13,239 nt of DNA from DATMBL01 sp050735975 (GCA_050735975.1 JBOHVS010000151.1:1-13239), one strand, 5' to 3'; numbered from the stretch's first letter, positions 1-6,690 are shown. The notes: generated by a model from the letters alone, not told the origin. Made by a program: numbers and translations.

Positions 1-2
1 CC

Positions 3-44
3 GCGGTGGATTTCATCAGCGCCAAAATTAGAGCGATGCTATGA
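3..44 (+). CDS. C-terminal end of a PhnE-like ABC transporter permease (5' partial)
   Basis: The open frame entering from the left edge encodes AVDFISAKIRAML and stops at TGA 42-44. This tail closely resembles the last residues of the next gene (VVDYLSAYLRRRFI), which is the usual C-terminus of PhnE permeases, so the upstream gene is probably a paralogous permease. Its stop overlaps the next start as ATGA, which suggests translational coupling and one transporter built from two different permease subunits. Only 13 codons are visible, so the assignment rests on the C-terminal match and the tandem arrangement. Confidence 0.6.
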   Translation, partial: AVDFISAKIRAML

Positions 45-925
45 GGCCGTATCCCAACGGTTTTACCGGCGCCGACTTTGCATGGCCTTCGCGTGAGCCC
101 TCTAGCAAACCGAGGCGGTGGACGGCCGTCTTCTTGGCGGCGCTCGTCGTCTTGTTCGTTTGGAGTTATCAAGGCTCCGAAATCGATGTCACCCGGCTTC
201 TCGGCCGCGATAGCCTGGAGCAGATTGGGATCTACGCGAAGAAGCTCTTCCCGCCGGATTTCTCGAGACCAGTGATGCGTGAGACTCTTATGGGAGCGGC
301 CGAGACCTTCGCCATGTCATTCATGGGAACTCTCATGGCTGCCGCCATCGCCGTGTCCCTGGTTTTTTTCGCCTCGCGAACCCTGATTTACTCTGGTCTC
401 CTTTACGAAATGGAAGGCAAGGAGCAGTGGCGGCAAACGATCCGGCTTGTGCCCTATCTGTGTGCCAAGGCTCTTTTGAACCTCCTGCGCACTATTCCCG
501 AGATGGTATGGGCTCTGATTTTTGTGTTTCTGGTGGGGCTCGGCCCCTTTCCCGGAGTTCTTGCCTTGGGCGTACATACTGGAGGCGTTTTGGGCAAGCT
601 CTTCGGCGAAGTGCTGGAGGATGTCGATCCGCAGCCGATTGAGTCTCTCCAATCAACGGGGGCCAACAAGCTCCAGATTCTTTTTTACGGCATCCTGCCG
701 CAGGTAATGCCGCAATTTATTTCGTACACGCTTTACCGCTGGGAAGTGAACATCCGGGTGGCGGCGGTTCTGGGCTTTGTCGGCGCCGGCGGGCTGGGGC
801 AAAGAATCCACATCGCAATCAGCCTGTTTCTCGAGCATCAGCTCCTGACCCTAATTTTGGCGATTTACATCCTCGTAACGGTAGTCGACTACTTGAGCGC
901 ATACCTGCGCAGACGCTTCATCTAA
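41..925 (+). CDS. phnE: PhnE-family ABC transporter permease (phosphonate/oxyanion type)
   Basis: Inner-membrane permease of an ABC importer, 294 residues, the usual PhnE length. It has an N-terminal membrane segment at about residues 27-45, a hydrophobic core from about 85, and the EAA loop that docks the ATPase at about 201-220 (ESLQSTGANK followed by LQILFYGILPQ). The C-terminal half, including FVGAGGLGQRI, is typical of PhnE/PtxC-like permeases. The ATG overlaps the stop of a second permease, so this is the distal gene of a PhnCDE-type operon whose binding protein and ATPase would lie left of the window. Family members import phosphonate, phosphite or related oxyanions; the real substrate cannot be read here. 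Its position beside metal-resistance genes leaves open a different ligand. No terminator is evident after the stop. Confidence 0.9.
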   Translation: MRPYPNGFTGADFAWPSREPSSKPRRWTAVFLAALVVLFVWSYQGSEIDVTRLLGRDSLEQIGIYAKKLFPPDFSRPVMRETLMGAAETFAMSFMGTLMAAAIAVSLVFFASRTLIYSGLLYEMEGKEQWRQTIRLVPYLCAKALLNLLRTIPEMVWALIFVFLVGLGPFPGVLALGVHTGGVLGKLFGEVLEDVDPQPIESLQSTGANKLQILFYGILPQVMPQFISYTLYRWEVNIRVAAVLGFVGAGGLGQRIHIAISLFLEHQLLTLILAIYILVTVVDYLSAYLRRRFI

Positions 926-1254
926 ATCTAATCAGCAAGAAAGAATCCGGAGTCGATCACGCGTAGTTTTTACCTGTATTGACTTTTCATGGATTGATTC
1001 CAGGATTAATTTAAGGGTTTCGTGAAAGCAACGGTTGTCAAGGAAGCCGGAGAGCCGCCATGCTATCTGAAACTCAAGGCAAGGGAGAATTGAAGTTTGC
1101 AAGCACAAATCTGGCGACACCAGTCATCCCCGGTGCGCGGCGTATTGGTGATTGAGCGGCCGGGAAACAAAGCTCCAGCCGTTCCAAGATCCAGCCCTGC
1201 CTTGGCAGATGCGGGATTCCCACTCTCGCCTATTTATTTCACAGGAGGAAAACC
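926..1254. other. Intergenic stretch with no recognisable gene
   Basis: This 329-base stretch lies between the permease gene and the Met-rich protein. Short open frames occur, such as GTG 1022-1093 and ATG 1060-1155, but neither has a good ribosome binding site or a recognisable product. A small inverted repeat, CTGCCTTGGCAG at 1197-1208, lies about 45 bases before the Met-rich gene and could be an operator half or chance. The promoter for the Met-rich gene should be here, but I cannot point to convincing -35 and -10 boxes. Confidence 0.5.
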
Positions 1255-1572
1255 ATGAAGAAGCTTTTTCTTGTTTTTGCGACTGCCGCAGCACTTGCGC
1301 TTCCCGCGAGTCCCACATTCTCGCAGCAGAAGGAAAGGCCTCCCGCCAAGGAAGGGCACGGCATGATGGGCGAGGGGATGCCGGGAGGGGCCATGATGTG
1401 TCCGATGATGGGCATGGGAGGCATGGGGATGATGGGGGGAATGATGGGCGGTATGGGCGGCGACCCCAAGATGATGGGGCGGACGATGGAGATGCGCGGC
1501 GAAATGATGATGAAGATGGGCGAAGTGATGATGAAGTACGGGAAACTGATGCAACAGGGAGATACGAAGTAG
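1255..1572 (+). CDS. Met/Gly-rich secreted protein, probable periplasmic metal (copper-type) binder
   Basis: A 105-residue protein with a clear Sec signal peptide (residues 1-23, positively charged start then a hydrophobic Ala/Leu core, likely cleaved after TFS). The mature part is extremely rich in Met and Gly, with about 25 methionines between residues 37 and 99, many as MM or MxM pairs, one Cys (49) and one His (35). Residues 84-99 could form a Met-rich helix. Clustered methionines on extracytoplasmic proteins are known to bind Cu(I) or Ag(I), so a copper buffer is a reasonable inference. The start is supported by AGGAGG seven bases upstream (1242-1247). It stands alone between longer gaps. 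No named family was recognised with certainty. Confidence 0.75.
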   Translation: MKKLFLVFATAAALALPASPTFSQQKERPPAKEGHGMMGEGMPGGAMMCPMMGMGGMGMMGGMMGGMGGDPKMMGRTMEMRGEMMMKMGEVMMKYGKLMQQGDTK

Positions 1573-1738
1573 GGCTTCCCGTTCTCATATTGCGTCTCAT
1601 CCTTGTGCCCTGGCCGCTCCCACGCCGCGGACGTCTGGCGTTCTTCGCGGCGAGAGGTCCTGCGACTATGACAGAATCGCGCGGCTGGTTCACACCAAAA
1701 TTGAGTCTAGAGATCCCTTAATACAGCTTAGAAGTTAA

Positions 1739-2359
1739 ATGGCAGTGAATCTTACATCTCGGGAAATCTCCGAGAAGTATAACCGATTTGCTCGCTGGTA
1801 CGATTGGGTTGAAGGCGTGCCTGAGCTGCTGGGACTGGGCAAGTTGCGGCGGGAGCTGTTGCGCCACGCTTCGGGAAGCATGCTAGAAGTTGCCGTAGGC
1901 ACCGGGAAGAACTTTCCTTACTATCCTCCTGGTTGCCGAATTACGGCCATGGATGTCAGCAGCGAGATGTTGAACGTCGCGCGAGAACGCGCAGCAACAC
2001 TATCCATAGACACTTCCTTCTCTTTAGCGGACGCGGAATCTCTACCGTTTCGCGACCACTGCTTTGATACTGTTGTTTCATCGCTTAGCGCTTGCACGTT
2101 TCCAAATCCGGCCGGCGCCTTTCGAGAGATGGCGCGGGTTTGTCGAACGGACGGAAAGATCCTTTTACTGGAGCACGGCCGCAGCGACCGCGAACGGCTT
2201 GGACGTTGGCAGGATCGCCACGCAGATAAATTTGCGCGACCGCTTGGCTGCCACTGGAATCGCGAACCATTGGAACTTTCGCGCAAAGCAGGCTTGAAGG
2301 TGAACAAGGCTCGGCGAGTCTTCTTCGGCATTTTTCACGAAATTGAAGCTGGAGCGTAG
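1739..2359 (+). CDS. Class I SAM-dependent methyltransferase, UbiE/METTL7-like
   Basis: A 206-residue Rossmann-fold methyltransferase. Motif I is LEVAVGTGKN (residues 49-58), followed by the acidic residue that holds the SAM ribose (D72 in TAMDVSSEM), the DAESLPF segment (motif II region) and FREMARVCRTDGKILLLEH. The late section with CHWNREP and the FPYYPPGC segment after motif I resembles the METTL7/UbiE-like branch, which includes thiol and lipid methyltransferases; the substrate is not deducible. A stop codon lies directly upstream in frame, so ATG 1739 is the earliest start; the ribosome binding site is weak (AGAAG at about 1730). In this setting, methylation of a metalloid or thiol is possible but only inferred. 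Confidence 0.85.
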   Translation: MAVNLTSREISEKYNRFARWYDWVEGVPELLGLGKLRRELLRHASGSMLEVAVGTGKNFPYYPPGCRITAMDVSSEMLNVARERAATLSIDTSFSLADAESLPFRDHCFDTVVSSLSACTFPNPAGAFREMARVCRTDGKILLLEHGRSDRERLGRWQDRHADKFARPLGCHWNREPLELSRKAGLKVNKARRVFFGIFHEIEAGA

Positions 2360-2423
2360 CTGAGGCTACGAGCGGGAACCATTTCCAGCCAGGCACGTTA
2401 TGGATCTAAACACAGGAGGCAAT

Positions 2424-2921
2424 ATGAGCGAGAGAAAACTTGTATCGATATTTCTTATGGTCGGGTTCGTTTTTTCGTGTTTCCCGTCAAAACGGCACCG
2501 GCTCAGACTAAAGCCGAAAAAGCTCCCTCCTTCACACTCAAACTCTTGAATGGAGGAGAGCTCCAGTCTTCGGATCTTAAAGGAAGGGTGGCGGTTTTAA
2601 AGTTTGTGGCTTCCTATTAACCGGAGTGCCAGCAGGAGGCTCCTGCTGTAGAGAAAGTATATCGCGCGTTTAAGAACAACGATGTTCTTTGTGGGTATTT
2701 TTGTTGGAGATCGGGAATCTGAAGTTCAGAAGTTTGTTCAAACCTATGGTCTAAGCTTTCCTGTCGGTCTCGATGATGGAATGAAAATCGCCAACCGTTA
2801 TAGATTTATTGGGACTCCGTTTACGGTCGTGGTTTCTAAAGCGGGAGAAATTTCCGCCCGAAGGGCCGGACCTCAGAGCGAAAAGGCATTGCGTGAAAAA
2901 ATAGAGAAGCTTCTAAAATGA
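2424..2921 (+). pseudogene. TlpA/redoxin-like thiol-disulfide protein, broken; probable former selenoprotein
   Basis: A strong ribosome binding site (AGGAGG, 2414-2419) precedes ATG 2424 and a signal peptide. The frame shifts near the six-T run at 2470-2475; continuing in the shifted frame gives a plausible cleavage site (TAPAQT), then APSFTLKLLNGGELQ, and FVASY-stop-PECQQEAPAVEKV. TlpA/ResA proteins have WASWCPxC here, so the TAA at 2618-2620 occupies the first cysteine of the redox CxxC. A second shift between 2681 and 2690 restores the first frame, giving FVGIFVGDRE and the cis-proline region IGTPFTVVVSKAGE to the stop at 2919-2921. A perfect hairpin follows the TAA at SECIS spacing (2630-2648). 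TAA is one base from TGA, so the ancestor was probably a UxxC selenoprotein. Real decay and sequencing errors cannot be told apart. Confidence 0.75.
2630..2648 (+). promoter_or_regulatory. SECIS-like hairpin in the TlpA-like gene
   Basis: CAGCAGGA and TCCTGCTG form a perfect 8-bp stem around the three-base loop GGC. The first loop G (2638) is separated from the TAA at 2618-2620 by 17 bases. These features satisfy the bacterial SECIS rules as I know them: short stem, small apical loop with G in its first two positions, and 16-37 bases from the Sec codon. The geometry is the same as in the ArsM-like gene. Here the codon is TAA rather than TGA, so the element may be a relic. Confidence 0.65.
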
Positions 2922-3035
2922 ACTGCTATTTCACCTAGGCCGGTGTCATCACGTAATTATGTTGCAACTAGGGCAGCTTCTTGTGCATTACTTTTTCAGT
3001 TTCATTGAACTAGAGCAGAAATCTTGGAGGAGTAA

Positions 3036-3371
3036 ATGTCGGCATCCACGATCACGATTTCGTTGGGCTTATTCATTCTGGCTGGTGTTGCCGAAATTGC
3101 TGGAGGATGGCTAGTATGGCAGTGGATTAGGGATGCTAAGCCTTGGCCATGGGGATTATTGGGAGGTTCGATCCTGTTTCTCTATGGCGTCATTCCGACC
3201 TTTCAGCCAGCGCACTTCGGACGCGTGTACGCGACATACGGTGGCTTCTTTATCGTCTTGTCTCTTCTCTGGGGTTGGGTCGTGGATGGGAACAAACCAG
3301 ACTCGTTCGATTTGATTGGCGGCGCCGTGACTTTGCTCGGCGTCGCTATCATTATGTATTGGCCGAGGTAA
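3036..3371 (+). CDS. YnfA-family (UPF0060) small inner-membrane protein
   Basis: A 111-residue protein with four hydrophobic segments, matching the length and topology of the YnfA/UPF0060 family. The family hallmarks AEIAGGWLVWQW, AHFGRVYATYGG and the ending IIMYWPR are visible. YnfA is related to small multidrug resistance transporters; its natural substrate is not established, though homologs often sit near metal or drug resistance genes. GGAGGA six bases before ATG 3036 supports the start. It lies between the broken TlpA-like gene and the CDF gene, each with its own gap, so it need not be in an operon. Confidence 0.92.
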   Translation: MSASTITISLGLFILAGVAEIAGGWLVWQWIRDAKPWPWGLLGGSILFLYGVIPTFQPAHFGRVYATYGGFFIVLSLLWGWVVDGNKPDSFDLIGGAVTLLGVAIIMYWPR

Positions 3372-3421
3372 TTGCGAACGTACAGCCGGTAATGGTATCC
3401 GATAGCTGATAACCTACTGCT

Positions 3422-4054
3422 ATGGACGCGTGTTGTGAAGCCAAAGAAGAAGAACTGCGAGCCCTGCGCGGTAAGCACAAAACCGTTCTCATCATTGTCT
3501 TGGTCATCAATGCGGTTCTCTTCGTTGTCGAAGCCACCGCCGGGCTGCTGGCAAACTCGACCGCTCTGCTCGCAGATTCTCTGGACATGCTGGGAGACTC
3601 GCTGGTTTACGGATTCAGCCTTTATGTACTTTGGCGCAGCGCCCAGTGGAAGGCTGCGGCTGCCCTCTTCAAGGGCGCGATTATGGCCGTGTTCGGTATC
3701 GCGGTTTTGATGGAAGCAGTTTATAAAATGCTAGCAGGCGTCGTACCCGTGGCGGAAGTGATGGGAATTATCGGACTGCTCGTTTTGCTCGGCAACGGGT
3801 TCTGTTTTCTTCTGCTCTATCGCCACCGATCCGACGATCTGAATATGCGATCGACCTGGCTCTGTTCTCGCAATGATATTATCACCAATGTCTCGGTGCT
3901 TGCGGCGGCAGCCGCCGTGGCCATTTTTAAGTCTCACTGGCCGGATGTCGTGGTCGGAGCAGCGATCGCTGCTTTGTTCCTGAGAAGCGCCTTCTCAGTG
4001 CTTCGCGAATCTTTTGGGGAATTGCACAAATTAAAATCTGAAGCAGCCGCATAG
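3422..4054 (+). CDS. Short CDF-family cation transporter (membrane domain only)
   Basis: A 210-residue cation diffusion facilitator, exporting divalent metal ions against protons across the inner membrane. Hydrophobic helices start at about residue 20. The first metal-site half is in STALLADSLDMLGDSL, with D55 and D59 as the DxxxD pair. The second half is CSRND (148-152), where most CDF proteins have HxxxD, so one ligand is Cys. The protein ends soon after the sixth helix (LHKLKSEAAA) and lacks the cytosolic C-terminal domain found in FieF/CzcD types. The start MDACCEAKEEE places a Cys pair at the cytosolic N-terminus. No good ribosome binding site is visible before ATG 3422. The substrate is unknown; the Cys ligands hint at a soft metal. 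A decayed relative lies at 4619-4791. Confidence 0.85.
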   Translation: MDACCEAKEEELRALRGKHKTVLIIVLVINAVLFVVEATAGLLANSTALLADSLDMLGDSLVYGFSLYVLWRSAQWKAAAALFKGAIMAVFGIAVLMEAVYKMLAGVVPVAEVMGIIGLLVLLGNGFCFLLLYRHRSDDLNMRSTWLCSRNDIITNVSVLAAAAAVAIFKSHWPDVVVGAAIAALFLRSAFSVLRESFGELHKLKSEAAA

Positions 4055-4130
4055 ACTATCATGGCTGATAGCTTATGGCATTATGGATGCGACTATACGC
4101 TATAAGCCAACCTATGAAAGTGAGTATCAC

Positions 4131-4580
4131 ATGAATAGACGGGATTTCCTCACCGGAGGTTTAATCGCAGCGGGTACCGTGGTGCTTGCCGGTTGCCAAG
4201 GATTCGGAGCGGCGGAACACCGCTACGAATTAGCTCCCGAGAGCGTGTTGCCGGCCGATATCGGGAAGGCTCCTCAGGAAGTCCGCGAAGCCTACCGCTT
4301 CGCCATCGCCAATCGAGAGACTCTTCGGTATATCCCTTGTTACTGTGGTTGCGGCTCAGAGGGTCACACCAGCAATGCGTCGTGCTATCTCAAAGACAGC
4401 TCAACTCCCGGCAATCTGATATTTGATCGAATGAGCCTCGCCTGAGACATTTGCATAGGAATCACGCGTGACGTGATGAAGATGATGGATCAAGGCAAAA
4501 GCCTCAAAGAGATGCGAGCGCAGATCGAGAAAACGTACAGCAAATACGGGCCGCCTACGCCAACGCCTCCGGTCCCATGA
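4131..4580 (+). CDS. PCYCGC-motif lipoprotein, probable selenoprotein (Sec at TGA 4443-4445)
   Basis: Reading TGA 4443-4445 as selenocysteine gives 149 residues with U105. The N-terminus has a twin-arginine-like motif (NRRDFLT) and a lipobox (VLAGC, Cys22), so it is probably an exported lipoprotein. The PCYCGC motif (residues 69-74), followed by GHTSNASCY, defines the PCYCGC family of unknown function, probably metal binding. After the TGA the frame stays open for 44 codons and encodes UDICIGITRDVMKMMDQGKS, an EMRAQIEKTYSKYG helix and a PTPTPP tail, matching the family's C-terminal region where a CxxC is expected. U replaces the first Cys of that pair. A hairpin at 4461-4477 fits a SECIS element. 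ATG 4131 is preferred over 4083 because it starts the signal peptide. The alternative, a truncated pseudogene, is less likely since the remainder is undamaged. Confidence 0.8.
4461..4477 (+). promoter_or_regulatory. Candidate bacterial SECIS element of the PCYCGC gene
   Basis: ATCACG (4461-4466) pairs perfectly with CGTGAT (4472-4477) around the loop CGTGA. G is the second loop base and lies 22 bases after the TGA at 4443-4445, inside the 16-37 base range used for bacterial SECIS prediction. The stem is six base pairs, shorter than in the other two candidates in this window. Confidence 0.6.
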
Positions 4581-4618
4581 CGTTGAGAGTTAAGTTCTAG
4601 ACTATTGGGCTAGCGCCC

Positions 4619-4791
4619 AGGTGGTTTTGTTCGCGCAATGATTGGGTGTAGCCGTCGGCGACTCCTTATCGCCGGACGTCGTCAGAGGCAGCGGTGTCGC
4701 CCTTTTGTTCCTACGAACTGCATGGACTGTTCTCGATGAATCCGTTCGCGAGTATCGCACGTTAAAGCTTGATTTGATTTCTCCTCATTAA
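4619..4791 (+). pseudogene. Remnant of a second CDF-family transporter gene
   Basis: Two pieces in different frames match the C-terminal half of the intact CDF gene at 3422-4054. From 4619, RWFCSRNDW matches its metal-site segment TWLCSRNDI. From 4669, SPDVVRGSGVALLFLRTAW followed by TVLDESVREYRTLKL matches PDVVVGAAIAALFLRSAFSVLRESFGELHKLK, ending at TAA 4789-4791. About a dozen codons between the two pieces are missing or scrambled, and nothing of the N-terminal helices is seen. The sequence differs from the intact copy at many positions, so it is a paralog or an acquired relative and not a recent duplicate. Confidence 0.75.
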
Positions 4792-4811
4792 TTTCTCATA
4801 ATGGCGACGTT

Positions 4812-5147
4812 GTGAGTTTCAGATCGTTTATCGCCGTCTTTCTCATCATGGGATTCCTGATCTCGCTCTATGGTCGAGTCGAAGCGGAATCTGTTTCCCA
4901 TTCTCACTCCAGCGGTGCGGGATTCTCAGATCAGCACGATGGCAATAGCACGGCGCCCGCTGGAGAGAACCATCCTGTCGGTGCTCACAAGGATCAGCAT
5001 GGTTGCTACCACAGCCATGCCTCTCTTAACTTGCCAGTCGAGGTATTCCCTTTGCTTCCGGATCATTACTCAAGGTACGTGACAGAAACGAATGTGCTTT
5101 TCTTTTCGACAATCGCTTCCAGCATCGCTCCACCCCCTCGGGCCTAG
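4812..5147 (+). CDS. Small His-rich secreted protein upstream of the RND operon
   Basis: A 111-residue protein with an N-terminal hydrophobic segment (residues 6-20) that should act as a signal peptide or anchor. The mature part has nine histidines, grouped as HSHSSG (30-35) and HKDQHGCYHSH (59-69) with one Cys (65), suiting Zn, Ni, Co or Cu binding. The C-terminal part (VLFFSTIASSIAPPPR) resembles short hypothetical proteins that I recall ahead of CzcCBA-type operons. The reading starts at GTG 4812; its ribosome binding site is poor, and ATG 4848 would cut the signal segment short. Its place 160 bases before the outer-membrane channel gene suggests a periplasmic metal chaperone or sensor for the pump, which is an inference. 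Confidence 0.65.
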   Translation: MSFRSFIAVFLIMGFLISLYGRVEAESVSHSHSSGAGFSDQHDGNSTAPAGENHPVGAHKDQHGCYHSHASLNLPVEVFPLLPDHYSRYVTETNVLFFSTIASSIAPPPRA

Positions 5148-5197
5148 CGCCTGCTCGATTTCTCTCTTGGTCGCGTTCAGTTCGTAATTCCGTTGAA

Positions 5198-5219
5198 GTG
5201 TTGCGCCTGAGCGCAACAC
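5198..5219. terminator. Strong hairpin between the His-rich gene and the RND operon
   Basis: GTGTTGCGC (5198-5206) and GCGCAACAC (5211-5219) form a perfect 9-bp stem with the loop CTGA. It lies 50 bases after the stop of the His-rich gene and is not followed by a run of T, so it is either a weak terminator, an attenuator or an mRNA-stabilising structure. Only the inverted repeat itself is seen. Confidence 0.4.
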
Positions 5220-5276
5220 AGAAGGAATTGTCCACTTTGCGCGAAAAATCTTGTTGTTTCTCGTGTGTGTCTGCAT

Positions 5277-5287
5277 GGTGTGACACC
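5277..5287. promoter_or_regulatory. Palindrome GGTGTGACACC ahead of the RND operon
   Basis: An 11-base perfect palindrome centred on G lies 24 bases before the GTG start of the outer-membrane channel gene, just upstream of its ribosome binding site. Position and symmetry fit an operator for a metal-responsive repressor, but no such regulator is encoded in the window and chance is not excluded. Confidence 0.25.
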
Positions 5288-5310
5288 GCGACAGATGGCG
5301 GAGGATTTCA

Positions 5311-6690
5311 GTGAAGAAGAAATGTCTTTCCTTTCTGGCCGTTGCTCTGGCAATTGGCCTTGCAGGCTGCGGTACTCCAAATACACAGGCTGTCTGGCCG
5401 GAATTGAGGCCTCTCGGCAAGGATTTGCCGACGTTTCAGCCTCCCGTCCAACCTCCTCCACTGGCAGTCATAAGAAATCAGGTTGGGGAACCGACCGGCG
5501 CCCTTACTTTGCGCCAGGCGCTGGCTTTGGCGTTGATGCAGAATCCAGAACTGGCGGCCTTTGCGTGGGAAGTCCGCGCAGGCGAGGCGCGTACGTTACA
5601 GGCTGGATTAATTCCCAATCCCGAGATTGGCGTTGAAGTCGAAAATTTTGCCGGGTCGAGAGAGCTGCGCGGGTTTCGCGGTTCGGAAACCACGGTTCAG
5701 TTCAGCCAGTTGATCGAGCTGGGCGGGAAGCGCCTCAAACGCAGACGCGTTGCCGGGCTGGAGCGTGATCTGGCGGCCTGGGATTACGAGACCAAACGGC
5801 TCGATGTGTTTACCCGTGTTGCGCAGAGTTTTGTCCAAGTACTGAGTGACCAGGAACGCGTGGCGGCTAATGAGGAACTGGTCCGCCTGGCCGAGCAAGT
5901 GCTCGAGACTGTGGCCGAGCGGGTTCAGGCCGGCAAGGTTTCTCCGGTGGAAGAAACCAGGGCTAAGGTGGCTTTGTCCAGCAGTCGTATAGCGTTGGAA
6001 CGCGCCAGACGCCAACTCGATGCCGCAAGGAAAGCCCTGGCAGCTACATGGGGCAGTACAAAAGTTACGTTCGAGCGGGCAGAGGGGAATTTGGACGTCA
6101 TTGCCGCCATTCCGACCGCCGAACAAGTGGCTCAGCGTGTTCAGCAGAATCCGGATCTTGCCCGCTGGGTCACCGAAATAGCCCAGCGTGAGGCCGCGGT
6201 GGATCTGGAGGGCGCCCGGAGGATTCCAGACTTAACCGTGGGCGTAGGGCCGAAATATTTCAACGAGACGAACAATCAGGCGATGATGATGGAGTTCTCT
6301 ATCCCTTTACCCTTTTTCGACCGGAACCAAGGCGGATATCTTGAGGCGCGTTACCGCTTGGCGAAAGCTAGTGAGGAACGGAGGGCGGCGGAGACTCAGG
6401 TGCGCGCGACCCTGGGGCAAGCGTATGCAGCATTATCAGCAGCCTATGGGGCAGCCACTGCTTTAAGAGATGAAGTATTGCCGGGTGCCGGTAGTGCCTT
6501 TGAAGCGGCCAGCGAAGGCTACCGTCAGGGTAAATTCGGGATTTTGGATGTGTTAGATGCCCAGCGTACCCTGTTCGAGGCCAAGAGCCAGTATATAGAG
6601 GCACTTGCGGCCTACCATAACGCCGTTGCGCAGGTTGAACGCTTGATCGGCGAACCGCTTTCAGCCGTGAATACGCCAGTACAGCCTTAA
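5311..6690 (+). CDS. CusC/CzcC-family outer-membrane efflux lipoprotein (TolC superfamily)
   Basis: The outer-membrane channel of a tripartite metal efflux system, 459 residues. GTG 5311 follows GGAGGA by about six bases and starts a lipoprotein signal peptide with lipobox LAGC. Two outer-membrane efflux repeats follow: the first from about residue 65 (LTLRQALALALMQNPELAAF), the second from about 270 (AEQVAQRVQQNPDLARW), each continuing into long Ala/Glu-rich helices that build the periplasmic barrel. The end, YRQGKFGILDVLDAQRTL, is typical of the family. The fusion-protein gene starts 13 bases after the stop, so this is the first gene of the operon. Channels of this family do not fix the substrate. 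Confidence 0.93.
   Translation: MKKKCLSFLAVALAIGLAGCGTPNTQAVWPELRPLGKDLPTFQPPVQPPPLAVIRNQVGEPTGALTLRQALALALMQNPELAAFAWEVRAGEARTLQAGLIPNPEIGVEVENFAGSRELRGFRGSETTVQFSQLIELGGKRLKRRRVAGLERDLAAWDYETKRLDVFTRVAQSFVQVLSDQERVAANEELVRLAEQVLETVAERVQAGKVSPVEETRAKVALSSSRIALERARRQLDAARKALAATWGSTKVTFERAEGNLDVIAAIPTAEQVAQRVQQNPDLARWVTEIAQREAAVDLEGARRIPDLTVGVGPKYFNETNNQAMMMEFSIPLPFFDRNQGGYLEARYRLAKASEERRAAETQVRATLGQAYAALSAAYGAATALRDEVLPGAGSAFEAASEGYRQGKFGILDVLDAQRTLFEAKSQYIEALAAYHNAVAQVERLIGEPLSAVNTPVQP

Noticed and set aside
1022..1093. Small frame starting GTG (KATVVKEAGEPPCYLKLK) that faintly resembles a dehydrogenase start
   Set aside because: Too short, no clear ribosome binding site and no continuation in any frame.
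1124..1693. A 189-residue open frame on the minus strand and a similar-length plus-strand frame (1152-1721) over the Met-rich gene
   Set aside because: Both are out-of-frame shadows of the repetitive ATG/GGC-rich coding sequence; the Met-rich protein has a ribosome binding site and signal peptide, the others have low-complexity translations without domain features.
2618..2620. TAA read as selenocysteine by a variant tRNA
   Set aside because: The two other Sec candidates use TGA, TAA is used as a normal stop in this window (for example after the YnfA gene), and the gene also has frameshifts; mutation of a former TGA or sequencing error is simpler.
4637..4639. TGA within the CDF remnant as a Sec codon
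   Set aside because: The family sequence at that point (CSRND) is in a different frame in which this TGA is not a codon; the open piece in its frame does not align with CDF proteins there.
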